NCBI GenBank assembly: GCA_002862205.1 | Contig: PKCN01000249.1 | Span: 1 to 64,000, forward strand | Direction: 5' to 3' | Source: Planctomycetaceae bacterium | Lineage (GTDB): Bacteria; Planctomycetota; Planctomycetia; Pirellulales; Pirellulaceae | DNA: 64,000 nucleotides | In this document: positions 35,898 to 45,180 of the stretch, one piece after another | Layout: every line of letters starts with the position of its first letter | How positions within the stretch are numbered: position 1 is the first letter of the stretch | Notes under the pieces: model-generated | Database searches by the model: none | What the model was told of the DNA's origin: nothing | What the model saw: only the letters and a program-made list of their open reading frames with translations | Position numbers and translations under genes: made by a program

Positions 35898-36962
35898 ATG
35901 TCACGTTTGCTCATGGGGCTGCTGGCTTGTGCGGTAATGATGCCGCTATGCGAAGCAGCAGAATCCGATTCAGTCGCACTGAAATATCGAAGTTACCGTA
36001 CTTGGTCTCTCAAGTTACCGAGTGAAAAGTGGTTCCCGGTGAAAGAGGGGATACGGATTCCCCATGCTGGAGGTGATCTCTTCGCTTTTGAATTCTCGGG
36101 CGCAAGCCTCAAAGTTGATAGCAATGGCGACGGCAACTTGGACCGCACCATCAAGGCGTTGGTTGACCCCAAGACCATGGTTTCTACGACGCGGGTGATC
36201 CTGACTGGCAAAGATTCGTCGGGAAAAACGTTCCGCTATGCGGCACGCCTTCGCAACGATGCTGATGGTTGGGAATGGGCACCGGGAGGTGCCATGGTGG
36301 GTTCGATCCCAACAACTGCTGGACCGGTCCCAGTCAAACTGATCGATCAAAATGGAAACGGCAAATTCAACGACATCGGTCTTGATGCGATGATCGTGGG
36401 AAATACGGACCATGCGATGATGCTTTCCAGCACGATCTTTGTTGATGACAAATTGCAGCAGATTCGTTTTGAAGACGATGGTCAATCGTTCCAGCTGTCG
36501 CCATATCAAGGAGACACGTCTCAAATCGACATGTCCACCTCGTTCAATTCAAAAGCTGTGTTATTGTCCTCCGTCATTCTTTCGTCTGACCGACAACACT
36601 CGTTCGATATAGGAGCGATTGAAGGTCCGGTGCAAGTACCTGCAGGCAAGTACAACGTGGTGTCTGGAGTGGTTGGCCTCGGGCAGCATCGCGTGAAAAT
36701 CAAAGCCGGAAAAATGAAGCCCCTTACGCTCAAGGCGGATCGCTCCAGAAGCTTCGACTGGGGTGGCCCAGTTTCCTCAGAATTCCAATTTGCCAGGGTC
36801 GGCAATCAGGTCCAGTTCTCGCCCGACGCCATTTGGTATTTTGGAAAGGCGGGTGAGCAATACACAGGCTGGCATCCCATCGGCAAGTCGCCCGAGTTCA
36901 AGGTCGTGGACGCCGAGACGCAGGTGGTGCTCGAGGTGGCGATCTTGCCAGGATCCTGCTGA
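35898..36962 (+). CDS. Exported protein of unknown function, beta-rich
   Basis: Start at ATG 35898 (MSRLLMGLLACAVMMPLCEAA), a signal peptide preceded by GGAG; length 354 residues. The mature part has two calcium-like acidic loops, DSNGDGNLDR (about 73) and DQNGNGKFNDIGLDAM (about 144), of the kind seen in dockerin/EF-hand-like turns. The rest is beta-rich with no family I recognise. It lies downstream of the EF-hand thioredoxin gene in the same direction; both secreted proteins carry acidic calcium-type loops, which hints at a shared extracytoplasmic setting. Confidence 0.75.
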   Translation: MSRLLMGLLACAVMMPLCEAAESDSVALKYRSYRTWSLKLPSEKWFPVKEGIRIPHAGGDLFAFEFSGASLKVDSNGDGNLDRTIKALVDPKTMVSTTRVILTGKDSSGKTFRYAARLRNDADGWEWAPGGAMVGSIPTTAGPVPVKLIDQNGNGKFNDIGLDAMIVGNTDHAMMLSSTIFVDDKLQQIRFEDDGQSFQLSPYQGDTSQIDMSTSFNSKAVLLSSVILSSDRQHSFDIGAIEGPVQVPAGKYNVVSGVVGLGQHRVKIKAGKMKPLTLKADRSRSFDWGGPVSSEFQFARVGNQVQFSPDAIWYFGKAGEQYTGWHPIGKSPEFKVVDAETQVVLEVAILPGSC

Positions 36963-37158
36963 GGACGCGGCTTTGATCCGGTCGCCGTGAGCGTACCATC
37001 CACTACCAACATCAATGTAGAAATGATTGCCGACACTTTTGCTTTCGGTAAAATCGAAGGAAAGCCAAAAAATTGACCTCTGTCGCGGCGTCTTTCGCTT
37101 GCTAGCTGATGATTGACCTTCCTTCAAACCGGCGCGGAAAAGTTTCGTTGCCGGTCCC

Positions 37159-37237
37159 TCCCATGGGGCTTGCCCACCTCGGGGCTTGCCCACCATGGGG
37201 CTTGCCTACCAAGGGGCTTGCCTACCAAGGGGCCTGG
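37159..37237 (+). repeat. 16-bp tandem array, about five imperfect copies
   Basis: The unit is roughly YACCNNGGGGCTTGCC (CACCTCGGGGCTTGCC, CACCATGGGGCTTGCC, then TACCAAGGGGCTTGCC and a final TACCAAGGGGCCTGG). The first copy is partial at its left end. The last two are nearly identical. There are no spacers and no inverted arms. Confidence 0.9.
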
Positions 37238-37250
37238 ATCGCCGCCTGGT

Positions 37251-37330
37251 GAACCGTTGGATCGCTGAACACTTGAACTACCAAACCCTTGAATCACTGA
37301 ACCCTTGAATCACTGATCATTTGGATCCAT
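37251..37330 (+). repeat. Second 16-bp tandem array, five degenerate copies
   Basis: Aligned in 16-bp steps: GAACCGTTGGATCGCT, GAACACTTGAACTACC, AAACCCTTGAATCACT, GAACCCTTGAATCACT, GATCATTTGGATCCAT. The two central copies differ at one position only, and the flanking copies have decayed. It starts 13 bp after the first array, has the same period and a different sequence. Confidence 0.85.
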
Positions 37331-37586
37331 ACGTGTGTCCGGCGTCCTGCTCCCTGGCAGTTCATTTTGAGAACGGGCAGGATTTTTTTGAGCGATCCTG
37401 CTGTGTTCCAAACGGTCAGCGTTTGTCATCTTACTAGCCCCCAAAACATAGCGGGGAACCGACTCGTTCTCCGATTGTGCCAACATCCGTGGCCATCGAC
37501 TGGGACAGCTCATGAAAACTGCCGGTTTCTGTGTGCATGAAAGGGTTTCCTCAGCTAATATGCGTTTTTCGAAAACGGTTTAATTG

Positions 37587-40016
37587 ATGCTCCGAAATTG
37601 TTCTTTTCCAAGCTGCGTCCGATCCTGCTTCCTGTTGGTGGCGGTGTTGCTGTGGGCGCCTATATCCCTGTTTGGGCAATCCAGCAATTCAGTCGATCGC
37701 CCTCCTGTGATCAGCGATGACGGCGGCTCGATCCCGGTGAAGGTCATTGACGGGCGATTGATCGTGGGATGTGATATCTCGGGACCAAAACTTCGGGTAC
37801 CCGTCAACCTCTGGTTGGATTTTGATGGGGCCTATGGTTTGCAACTGCACAATCGAGCAGCAGACCCATTGCCGGCAGAGACTCGGGCAGGCAAACCCAA
37901 CCCTTTGACTCTTCACTTTGGCGACTTCACACTTGATGTGGCCCGTCGAGAGTTGGGGCCTGAAGAAGATTTCGAGGAGTTCACGAAATACCATTCAAAG
38001 GAAATTGGCGAGAACGCTCTGACCGGTGCGATTGGAGCGCACCTATTGAAGCACTTTGACGTGATTTTCGACTTGCCACAGGACCGCATCACATTGGCTC
38101 CCCCTGGCCAACTCGCAAACTATCAGGCAGAGGTTGATGGGGGGGAAATGCTGACACCGATCACGCTGCAGAATGACCTGGTTTGGCTTCCTGTGAGCCT
38201 TCCAGGTCCCGAAACGGCGAAGCCCCAAGAGCTCCAGGACAAGACGAAGGTATTGACCCGTGCTCTCGCAATTGGTTCCTCAAGATACGACACTGCTCTC
38301 GAACGACGTTTGTGCAACTCCTTAAGGCGACCGGCTGGAAATGTAGGCCCCTTGTTGTGCGAGACAATTGATTTCTCTCCCTACGTTGCATTTCGACCTT
38401 CGGAGGTGGTGCAGGTACATCCCGACGGTGTTGCTGGGGTCATGGGAATCAACTTGTTGGAGAAGTTCCGCATTCACGTGGATCGCCAATCTCTGCTGGC
38501 CACCCTACGCGCCGCAGGTTCACCGCAATTTCCTGATGAGGACTTGAAGTGGTTTCAGGCGATGGTGGCAGAGAATCGCGATTTGGTTCTGGCGTGGCTT
38601 GATGAACACGCCAATACACGACTTGGCCGTGAGGCTGCAGAATTTCTACTCACACTCATGCTGGATGAAGGAGCCGAAACCGACGAGCTTGCGTCCGCGA
38701 TTCAATGGGTCAATGACACCATGGTTGCTGACCTAAGGGCGACTCGGCTTTTCGATCTGATGGAAGAGTTGGTCAACGAGGGTGAGGTTGATCACGGTAT
38801 TGCGGCGGGAGAAATGGGCGTCAAGAGCGCCCGCAAGGATCGCTACCCGGAGGCAAGTTACAAACTGCACGGTCGATTGGGGGAGCTTCTTTTACCGCGA
38901 GACACACGCGAGGCATGGCGGCACCTCTTGTCTGCCGCCTTTGGTCTCCCCGATGACGGCATGATCAACTTGAACTTGGCGCGGGTTTACGAAGCCGATG
39001 GAAAATCAAAACGAGCCTTCAGTCGGTACATTCAAGCATTAGTCAAAGAAGAAAGTAGCGAGCTGGCAATGCAGGCTCTCGTCCGTATGGACAAGGATCT
39101 TCCGCCTGAGGACCGGATGACCATCGAATCCATTGACCGAATGATCAGCGGGCGTGTGCGAAATTTCTCTGCACCCGATGTCTATCAGAGCCCCCCTGAT
39201 CAACGCACCAATCGAACGAGTGTCGTTGAATTTTTTACCAACGCGTACATCGGTACCGAGCAGCGGGGAGGCGCAATCGGTGGAGCATTGGGGAACCAGG
39301 GGGTGCAATCACACTTCAATGATACCGAGTGCGTTTTCCTTTCGTACCATCTGCCGGTACCCCGAATTGAACCGCTTGTCACACCGCTGGGGCAATACAT
39401 GGCTGGTTGGCTTGGGGTACGAGGCCCTGTGGTGCAGGTTGTTGATGGCGTGCGTACGGCACCCGGTGCGGGCAAGCATCGCCAAGCGGCGGAAATTTAT
39501 GAGACGACCCGTGACGCTGTAGCCAACCGCCTTGCGCGGAGCAGCCCTGTTGAATTGAACGCAAACGCAATCCTCAAGGGTAACCAGTTAACAGGTAGCG
39601 TCACTGTGATTGGCCCAAAGATCGGCAGCGATGAGGATCTAGCACTGAAACCACTGGTGATTCAGGTGGTGGTGGCAGAGCGGGGAGTGGTGTTCCATGG
39701 ATCAAGCGGAGTGGTGATCCATCGTATGCTCGCTCGTGGCTTGGCGACTCGTGGGTCGCTATCAGGCGTTGCGTTTCTACCCGATGATGAGGGAGTTCTG
39801 GAATTCAGTTTTAATAGGGATCTGACGGATCTTGAGAATGAAAACCGCGAATTCATCGATCAACTCGAAGCGGAAGAAACCAAGGGTGGAGCACGGATGG
39901 GGCTACGAATTGAACCCAAGAGTGTTGAACTGATTGTGTTGGTGCGAAACGCTGAGACGGGTGAGGTCCTGCAGTCGACACATTGCGATCTGATACGTGA
40001 GGATCGACAGAAATGA
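37587..40016 (+). CDS. Exported retropepsin-like protein, first gene of the MoxR/Bat-type operon
   Basis: ATG 37587 (the track uses the TTG just before); about 809 residues. A signal peptide covers about 1-32 (...APISLFGQ). Residues 50-165 look like an aspartic-protease-fold domain (VNLWLDFDGAYGLQLH, then TGAIGAHLLKHFDVIFDLPQDRITLAPP), and a second similar lobe appears near 255-310 (VAGVMGINLLEKFRIHVDRQSLLATL). The usual catalytic Asp-Thr/Ser-Gly is not present (LDFDG stands in its place), so activity is doubtful. The middle is helical and TPR-like (about 330-520). The C-terminal third is beta-rich. Its stop overlaps the start of the next gene (ATGA). Confidence 0.75.
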   Translation: MLRNCSFPSCVRSCFLLVAVLLWAPISLFGQSSNSVDRPPVISDDGGSIPVKVIDGRLIVGCDISGPKLRVPVNLWLDFDGAYGLQLHNRAADPLPAETRAGKPNPLTLHFGDFTLDVARRELGPEEDFEEFTKYHSKEIGENALTGAIGAHLLKHFDVIFDLPQDRITLAPPGQLANYQAEVDGGEMLTPITLQNDLVWLPVSLPGPETAKPQELQDKTKVLTRALAIGSSRYDTALERRLCNSLRRPAGNVGPLLCETIDFSPYVAFRPSEVVQVHPDGVAGVMGINLLEKFRIHVDRQSLLATLRAAGSPQFPDEDLKWFQAMVAENRDLVLAWLDEHANTRLGREAAEFLLTLMLDEGAETDELASAIQWVNDTMVADLRATRLFDLMEELVNEGEVDHGIAAGEMGVKSARKDRYPEASYKLHGRLGELLLPRDTREAWRHLLSAAFGLPDDGMINLNLARVYEADGKSKRAFSRYIQALVKEESSELAMQALVRMDKDLPPEDRMTIESIDRMISGRVRNFSAPDVYQSPPDQRTNRTSVVEFFTNAYIGTEQRGGAIGGALGNQGVQSHFNDTECVFLSYHLPVPRIEPLVTPLGQYMAGWLGVRGPVVQVVDGVRTAPGAGKHRQAAEIYETTRDAVANRLARSSPVELNANAILKGNQLTGSVTVIGPKIGSDEDLALKPLVIQVVVAERGVVFHGSSGVVIHRMLARGLATRGSLSGVAFLPDDEGVLEFSFNRDLTDLENENREFIDQLEAEETKGGARMGLRIEPKSVELIVLVRNAETGEVLQSTHCDLIREDRQK

Positions 40017-41608
40017 GCACTCATGATTCCGACCAACTCCAACAGGATATCAAGACGGTCGCCTGGAATGCGTCGAACCAGATCCAATCGACTGACCAAC
40101 GCGCCGCACTGGCTGCGCACGTTCCTCGAGCATTGGGTTTGCTGCTTGTCGTTCCAATCGCCGGACTGTTGTTGCAGGGGATCCGTTATCTCGAGGGTTG
40201 GCAGGCAGCCTCCATTTTTCCGCTCGTGGTTTGGGTGGGGCTGACCGTCGCAGTGCCGCTAGGCTGGTTCCTTTACAAGGCGGGTACTTTACGGATCAGT
40301 ATCGATCGTCAACGGGCGTTGCTGGCGGCAGACCGACAACTAGGTTCGGCAGACCGTATCACAACCGCTGATGAGTTCATGCAGAAGTCGACCACCAGCG
40401 GTTTTATGGAAGCGGCTGTTGACGACGCGGCAACTTGGGCAGAGCAGGGTCGTGACACCCGCCTGAGCATGAATGTCGATTCACAACCGCGTAAAATACT
40501 TGCGTGGCTAGCGGTTCCCGCCAGTGCGCTGTTATTAGGTCTGGTCTTTCTAGCTGGGCACTACACGCGACCAGTGGCAGTCCTCAATGCTGACTCGCCG
40601 GGCATGTTTACACCACTGATTGACAACCCCGAGTCGCCCAACAGTGACAACGACGTCGATCTCAAGGAACCTCAACCCGAGGACACGGATGATTCGCTGA
40701 AAAAACCCGCAAAAGAACCCCGCAAACAGCGTGCTGTGAATCGGCAAGGCGAAGCCAATGCAGCTATCCCCGACAGTGCCGAAGAATCAGACGGGAAATT
40801 GAACGAGGGTGAAACCCGGGAAAGCCAGCAAGCTTCAAACCCTTCAAGTGCGAGAGGTGCTCCGTCGGCATCTGGCCAGCCTTCGAAGTCTGATGATGAA
40901 CAAAAGCCCCGTAAGAAATCCAAAAAGAAGAGTAAACCAGAACGGGAACGAGACAAAAAAGAACGAAAGGAAGATGAAAAGCCCTCGGGTGCAAGTGCCG
41001 GACAGGGCTCGTCAAAGGGGTCTGATAATAATGCGGCGCCGAGCGATTGGGCCAGCACAAGTCAAGCTGCAACCCCCGAGGATGAAAACATTGAAGACGA
41101 AGATGACGTTGATGATGAAGAAGAAGAACAGGAATCTCGCGGAGGCGTGCAGCCCAACATGCGGGATCGTCGAACCCCTGTGAATCGTGACTTGCAAATC
41201 GGCTTTGGAAACGCCCGTCCTAACCCCGATGCCAATGGTCGCGGTGGTCCCAGTGGTCAGAAAAAATCGCGTGGAGTGGCGTCACTTGTCTTGGGCGTCC
41301 CCATTCCCGACCGCATCAATGGTCAACCCAACAAGGGAAGAATCCGTATTACGCAGCAACGTATCACTCCCGAAATCGAGGAAAGTGAACAGGTGCCCGC
41401 ACAGGGACGCACGACGCTAAACGGACCTGTGGGGCCGATGCACCACCCCAAACTCGAGCCATGGTTGCAAAACCTGGTTCGTACCTACTTTCTTAATCAG
41501 CGTGAGCAGACTCCTCTGCGTACGTCTGAAAAAGATGACGAAACAAATATTTCCGATGATTCCTTGCAGACATCAAGTAATGCAGAAAGTGACAGCCCGC
41601 AATCATGA
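40013..41608 (+). CDS. Membrane protein with long charged linker
   Basis: A 531-residue protein. Two transmembrane helices lie near 35-55 and 60-82, and another near 160-180 (WLAVPASALLLGLVFLAGHY). After that come about 200 residues of low-complexity charged sequence (KPRKKSKKKSKPERERDKKE..., DENIEDEDDVDDEEEEQESR), alternating basic and acidic blocks. The C-terminal part (about 410-500) is more ordered. It starts with an ATGA overlap with the gene before and ends with one into moxR. Its place in the operon, between exported and MoxR genes, suggests it is a membrane scaffold for the complex; no domain is recognised. Confidence 0.8.
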   Translation: MSTHDSDQLQQDIKTVAWNASNQIQSTDQRAALAAHVPRALGLLLVVPIAGLLLQGIRYLEGWQAASIFPLVVWVGLTVAVPLGWFLYKAGTLRISIDRQRALLAADRQLGSADRITTADEFMQKSTTSGFMEAAVDDAATWAEQGRDTRLSMNVDSQPRKILAWLAVPASALLLGLVFLAGHYTRPVAVLNADSPGMFTPLIDNPESPNSDNDVDLKEPQPEDTDDSLKKPAKEPRKQRAVNRQGEANAAIPDSAEESDGKLNEGETRESQQASNPSSARGAPSASGQPSKSDDEQKPRKKSKKKSKPERERDKKERKEDEKPSGASAGQGSSKGSDNNAAPSDWASTSQAATPEDENIEDEDDVDDEEEEQESRGGVQPNMRDRRTPVNRDLQIGFGNARPNPDANGRGGPSGQKKSRGVASLVLGVPIPDRINGQPNKGRIRITQQRITPEIEESEQVPAQGRTTLNGPVGPMHHPKLEPWLQNLVRTYFLNQREQTPLRTSEKDDETNISDDSLQTSSNAESDSPQS

Positions 41609-42603
41609 GTTCTACCTTGTCCGCTAATACCCCCGCCGAAGCCCGCGAAGCTGCTGAAGAGTTTCGCACTGTTCATAGTGCCATTCGCAAGGAAGTTGGT
41701 CGCATGATGGTGGGACAGGATGCTACCGTTGACGGGGTGCTCGCTGCTCTGTTCGCAGCGGGCCATGTCTTGCTGGAAGGTGTACCCGGTTTAGGGAAAA
41801 CGCTGCTAGTCAGCTCTCTTGGCAAAGCCATTGACCTCAGCTTCAGCCGTATACAGTTCACCCCAGACATGATGCCTGCCGATATTCGTGGCACCAATGT
41901 GCTGTCGGAAACTGAAACGGGTGGCACGAAACTGGAGTTTCAGTCCGGTCCACTCGTGGCCAACCTTGTGCTGGCTGACGAGATCAACAGGGCGACGCCA
42001 CGGACACAAGCCGCTCTGCTGGAGTCGATGCAGGAGAAACAGATCTCAGTCGGTAAAAGAACAATAAAATTGGACGACCCCTTTTGTGTGATGGCGACGC
42101 AAAACCCCGTCGAGCAGGAGGGCACCTATCCCCTGCCCGAGGCACAGTTGGATCGCTTCTTGTTCAAATTGGTTGTTGGTTACCCCGCCGAGAACGACTA
42201 TCGAACGATTCTCAGACGCACAACCTCCAATGAAGAGATAGATCTTAAACCTGTCTCCGATGCCAACACGGTGATTCGCATGAGGCAAGTGGTGCGAGCA
42301 GTGCCGGTGCCCGAACATGTTGAGACCGATGCCATCCGTCTGGTGATGGCAACCCAACCGGGTAACGAGTACACCGCGTCGATGGTAAATGAAGTGGTAG
42401 CACTTGGGGCATCACCTCGTGGTGTTCAGGCGTTGATTCTTGCAGGGAAGGTCCGTGCCTTGCTGGAGGGGAGATTTGCCGTCGCGACGGAAGATCTCAA
42501 AGCCGTAGCCCCGGATGTCTTGCGACATCGTGTTCTGGTCAACTTTCAAGGCATGTCCGAGGGCATTACTTCGGATGATGTCATTGCTGAAGTTCTGAAG
42601 TAG
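41605..42603 (+). CDS. MoxR-family AAA+ ATPase
   Basis: A 332-residue cytoplasmic protein. Walker A is GVPGLGKT (59-66), Walker B VLADEINRA (122-130), and sensor 1 is in MATQNPVEQEGTYPLPEAQLDRFLF, which is the MoxR hallmark. The arginine-rich C-terminal lid region (AAA_lid_2) follows. MoxR ATPases act as chaperones with adjacent DUF58 and vWA proteins, often in metal-cofactor insertion or cell-envelope stress. The ATGA overlap with the upstream gene and only 94 bp to the DUF58 start downstream make an operon almost certain. Confidence 0.96.
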   Translation: MSSTLSANTPAEAREAAEEFRTVHSAIRKEVGRMMVGQDATVDGVLAALFAAGHVLLEGVPGLGKTLLVSSLGKAIDLSFSRIQFTPDMMPADIRGTNVLSETETGGTKLEFQSGPLVANLVLADEINRATPRTQAALLESMQEKQISVGKRTIKLDDPFCVMATQNPVEQEGTYPLPEAQLDRFLFKLVVGYPAENDYRTILRRTTSNEEIDLKPVSDANTVIRMRQVVRAVPVPEHVETDAIRLVMATQPGNEYTASMVNEVVALGASPRGVQALILAGKVRALLEGRFAVATEDLKAVAPDVLRHRVLVNFQGMSEGITSDDVIAEVLK

Positions 42604-42697
42604 AACTTTGTTTCGCACCGGCGGCACATCAAATCGTTGTTCCAATCCGTCTGTGTTTATCGACTTCACTCCTTCACGCTTCCCAACCCAGTTCCGA

Positions 42698-43600
42698 ATG
42701 AACGATCCTTTCAATCTGCTTGATCCTGACTTCCTGCAACAGGCAAACGCAATGCGCGTTGTGGCAAGGCGAGTCGCACCAGCTGGTCGCTGGGCCGAGC
42801 ATCGGTCACGAGATCGGGGTCAGGGCATGGAGTTCCGCGATTACCGACCGTATTCTCCTGGTGACGAATTGAAGTCGATTGACTGGAATGTCTACCAGCG
42901 ACTTGGCCGTTTTGTCGTTCGGCTTTTTGAAGAGATGGAAGATTTACCCATCTATTTGATGCCGGATCTGTCAAAGAGCATGTGGCATGAGGATCCACCA
43001 CGCGCGATCACTGCGATGAAAGTGGCCGTCGCATTTGCCTCGATCGGCTTGGATCAGCACGATCGTGTTGGTGTTCTGCCTTTCAGTGATGCTCTGGACA
43101 GCACTGTCCGACCGACGTCAGGACGCGGTCGACTGAGTCTGATTGCAGATACCATGAGTCGCGCCGCAGAGAAGGCCCGTGATAACCCAGGCGGCACCGA
43201 TCTTGCAGCCGCGCTGGCGAAACTCAGGGGGCTACGAATGCGTGAAGGTCTGCTCGTGATCGTATCCGACTTCCTTGATCCTCACGGGATTGAAGTCATG
43301 ACATCCGAGTTGAAGAAAACGCGACATCGTCCGTTGCTTGTGTCAATCACTCGCCACAGTGACCGCGAACCAGACGTGCACGGCGATATCCGCGTGCGGG
43401 ATTGTGAGACAGGCGATATGCAGGATGTTTCGGTCACCACCCATGTCATGGAACAGTACCGCGAAGCATACGACGCCCATTTCCAGAAACTGCAGGATTT
43501 TGCTCGCAGCCGGCAGGGAAACTTCCTGTTTCTGGACCATGAGCTTGATGTCATGAAACAGTTGGCCCAACTATTTGAGGGTGGGAGTTTCGTCGCATGA
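42698..43600 (+). CDS. DUF58 (vWA-like) protein of the MoxR operon
   Basis: Started at ATG 42698 (MNDPFNLLDPDFLQQ), not at the track's 42608, because the DUF58 domain begins here; 300 residues. The family signature GQGMEFRDYRPYSPGDELKSIDWN is clear, followed by the vWA-like MPDLSKSMW (Asp-x-Ser-x-Ser MIDAS), VGVLPFSD and VIVSDFLD. DUF58 proteins are the standard partners of MoxR. No transmembrane helix is seen, so it is cytoplasmic or peripheral. It ends in an ATGA overlap with the BatA-like gene. Confidence 0.95.
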   Translation: MNDPFNLLDPDFLQQANAMRVVARRVAPAGRWAEHRSRDRGQGMEFRDYRPYSPGDELKSIDWNVYQRLGRFVVRLFEEMEDLPIYLMPDLSKSMWHEDPPRAITAMKVAVAFASIGLDQHDRVGVLPFSDALDSTVRPTSGRGRLSLIADTMSRAAEKARDNPGGTDLAAALAKLRGLRMREGLLVIVSDFLDPHGIEVMTSELKKTRHRPLLVSITRHSDREPDVHGDIRVRDCETGDMQDVSVTTHVMEQYREAYDAHFQKLQDFARSRQGNFLFLDHELDVMKQLAQLFEGGSFVA

Positions 43601-45180
43601 CTTTCACTTTCCTGTCTACTATCGCGACCCTTGCTGGAATTCTGAGTCTGGCGTTGGCATTGGTACTGTTGCAGCGTTTGCGTGTACAACACCGCGAGAT
43701 CGAAGTCGTCAGTACGCTCTTTTGGCAGGCAGCCGTGAAAGAGACGCGTGCACGGGTCTTTATCAAGGAGTTCCGACATTGGCCGGCATGGCTACTTCTC
43801 GTGCTGATCGCATCGGCTCTATGGGTGTTGTTGGCCGGGCCACGTTGGTCAGGCAACGACCAGATGCAGCATGTCGTGTTACTGGACGGCAGTATATCGG
43901 ACCCTTCCGTGTCGAACTCAGATCTTGCCTTGGCAACGGAAAAAGCGTCCAAACTACCAATCATGAATCGCGAAATCATTCACGCGGGTCCACGATTGGA
44001 AACGTTGTTGCGACCCGGCGAACCGGTGCAGCTAGCGCAACTACGGTGGGAAGCAAAACGGATTCCCAGTTCAACAGGACTCGAGTGGGCTCTGGATGCG
44101 TTGTCATCGCGGGTTGCCGCGGATCAGCCACTCACTGTTCATGTCATTGGTGATGCGGAGTTCGATGATCGGTTTCTTGACGGTTTGCCTGCGGAACTTA
44201 CTGTGTATCGCATTGACCGCGGGCCAAGACCAGAGAAGCCCTTGCTGCGGTCGCTCGGTTTGTCCAGTGCGTCCTCTGGTGTCTGGCAAAATGTTGATGT
44301 GTTGTTTTCCCCGGAAAACGCAGATGCATTTCAAATCACGGACTTGGAACTGACCCTCGACACCCAACCAATCGCTAATCGCGTTGTCTCGACAAACGAC
44401 GGTAATTACATCGTGGAGGGAGTTCCTGCTCGGGGCGGGATCTTCCGTTTGAGCTACCAAAACAGTCAGGTCGGTGCGCTTACCCTCCCCAAACGCGAAC
44501 CGATCAAAATCCTGTTCGAGTCCACGACGCCGAAGACATTGAAAGATCTGGTGTTGCTGGATCCCGCATGCATCGAGGTCACAACGGATGCAGACTTGGT
44601 GGTTGGCCCAAGTGATCAAGCAGATCTTTGTTTGGTGTCCGATGCGGAAGCTGCGTTTCAAATCGATACCGAAATCGAAGATGCAGAGTCGGCTCTGAAT
44701 TCATTGATTGATGAATTGGCCTTACGACAGATTGATGCGACAGGATTAGCAGAGCAAAGCGGACGGGTTGTTGATGTACGCGTTGCGGTAGCCGATTCCA
44801 GACGTATTTCTCTCTGGAGAAATCTCTTCACATCAACCTATAACTTTCAGCAGAGCCGCGCGTGTCCGATTTTCGTGGCACGTTCGATTCGCTGGCTGGC
44901 TGGACAACCTGAGTTGGTACCGTGGGCTGAACAGGGAATGCGGCTACCGGAAGCTCGCCCCGTATTTGACCGCATTTCTGGCTCGACTGCCCAAACCAAT
45001 GACGGCCGCAACTTGCAGGTCACCCGATTGACCCGGCCCACGCAGATTCAGGGGTTGTTAGCAGATTCTCCGAGCTCAAGCGTTGTGGCGGGCGTTGGAG
45101 TGGCTGCGTGGATTGGTGCGTTTGCGATTCTGTTGCTGCTTGCTGAATGGACGCTTTTTCAGAAGGGACGCATGCCATGA
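43597..45180 (+). CDS. BatA-like membrane protein (BatA/aerotolerance N-terminal domain)
   Basis: A 527-residue protein. Two N-terminal helices (about 5-24 and 62-82, WPAWLLLVLIASALWVLLAG) flank the basic patch RLRVQHREIEV, as in the BatA N-terminal domain. A partial MIDAS (LLDGSIS, about 97-101) follows, but no full vWA metal site is evident. The middle is beta-rich. A C-terminal transmembrane helix lies at about 500-520 (VGVAAWIGAFAILLLLAEW). It would present a periplasmic domain to, or from, the MoxR complex. ATGA overlaps on both sides (43597, 45177). Confidence 0.88.
   Translation: MTFTFLSTIATLAGILSLALALVLLQRLRVQHREIEVVSTLFWQAAVKETRARVFIKEFRHWPAWLLLVLIASALWVLLAGPRWSGNDQMQHVVLLDGSISDPSVSNSDLALATEKASKLPIMNREIIHAGPRLETLLRPGEPVQLAQLRWEAKRIPSSTGLEWALDALSSRVAADQPLTVHVIGDAEFDDRFLDGLPAELTVYRIDRGPRPEKPLLRSLGLSSASSGVWQNVDVLFSPENADAFQITDLELTLDTQPIANRVVSTNDGNYIVEGVPARGGIFRLSYQNSQVGALTLPKREPIKILFESTTPKTLKDLVLLDPACIEVTTDADLVVGPSDQADLCLVSDAEAAFQIDTEIEDAESALNSLIDELALRQIDATGLAEQSGRVVDVRVAVADSRRISLWRNLFTSTYNFQQSRACPIFVARSIRWLAGQPELVPWAEQGMRLPEARPVFDRISGSTAQTNDGRNLQVTRLTRPTQIQGLLADSPSSSVVAGVGVAAWIGAFAILLLLAEWTLFQKGRMP

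Larger units (their letters stand above)
36963..37586. other. Gene-free stretch with two different 16-bp repeat arrays
   Basis: The only frame (37310-37513, minus, 67 codons) is not convincing. The stretch holds the two tandem arrays annotated separately and, at its right end, the promoter of the six-gene operon starting at 37587. Confidence 0.55.

Noticed and set aside
40672-41058. Ser/Phe/Leu-rich minus-strand ORF
   Set aside because: Shadow of the Lys/Glu/Ser-rich low-complexity linker of the plus-strand membrane protein.
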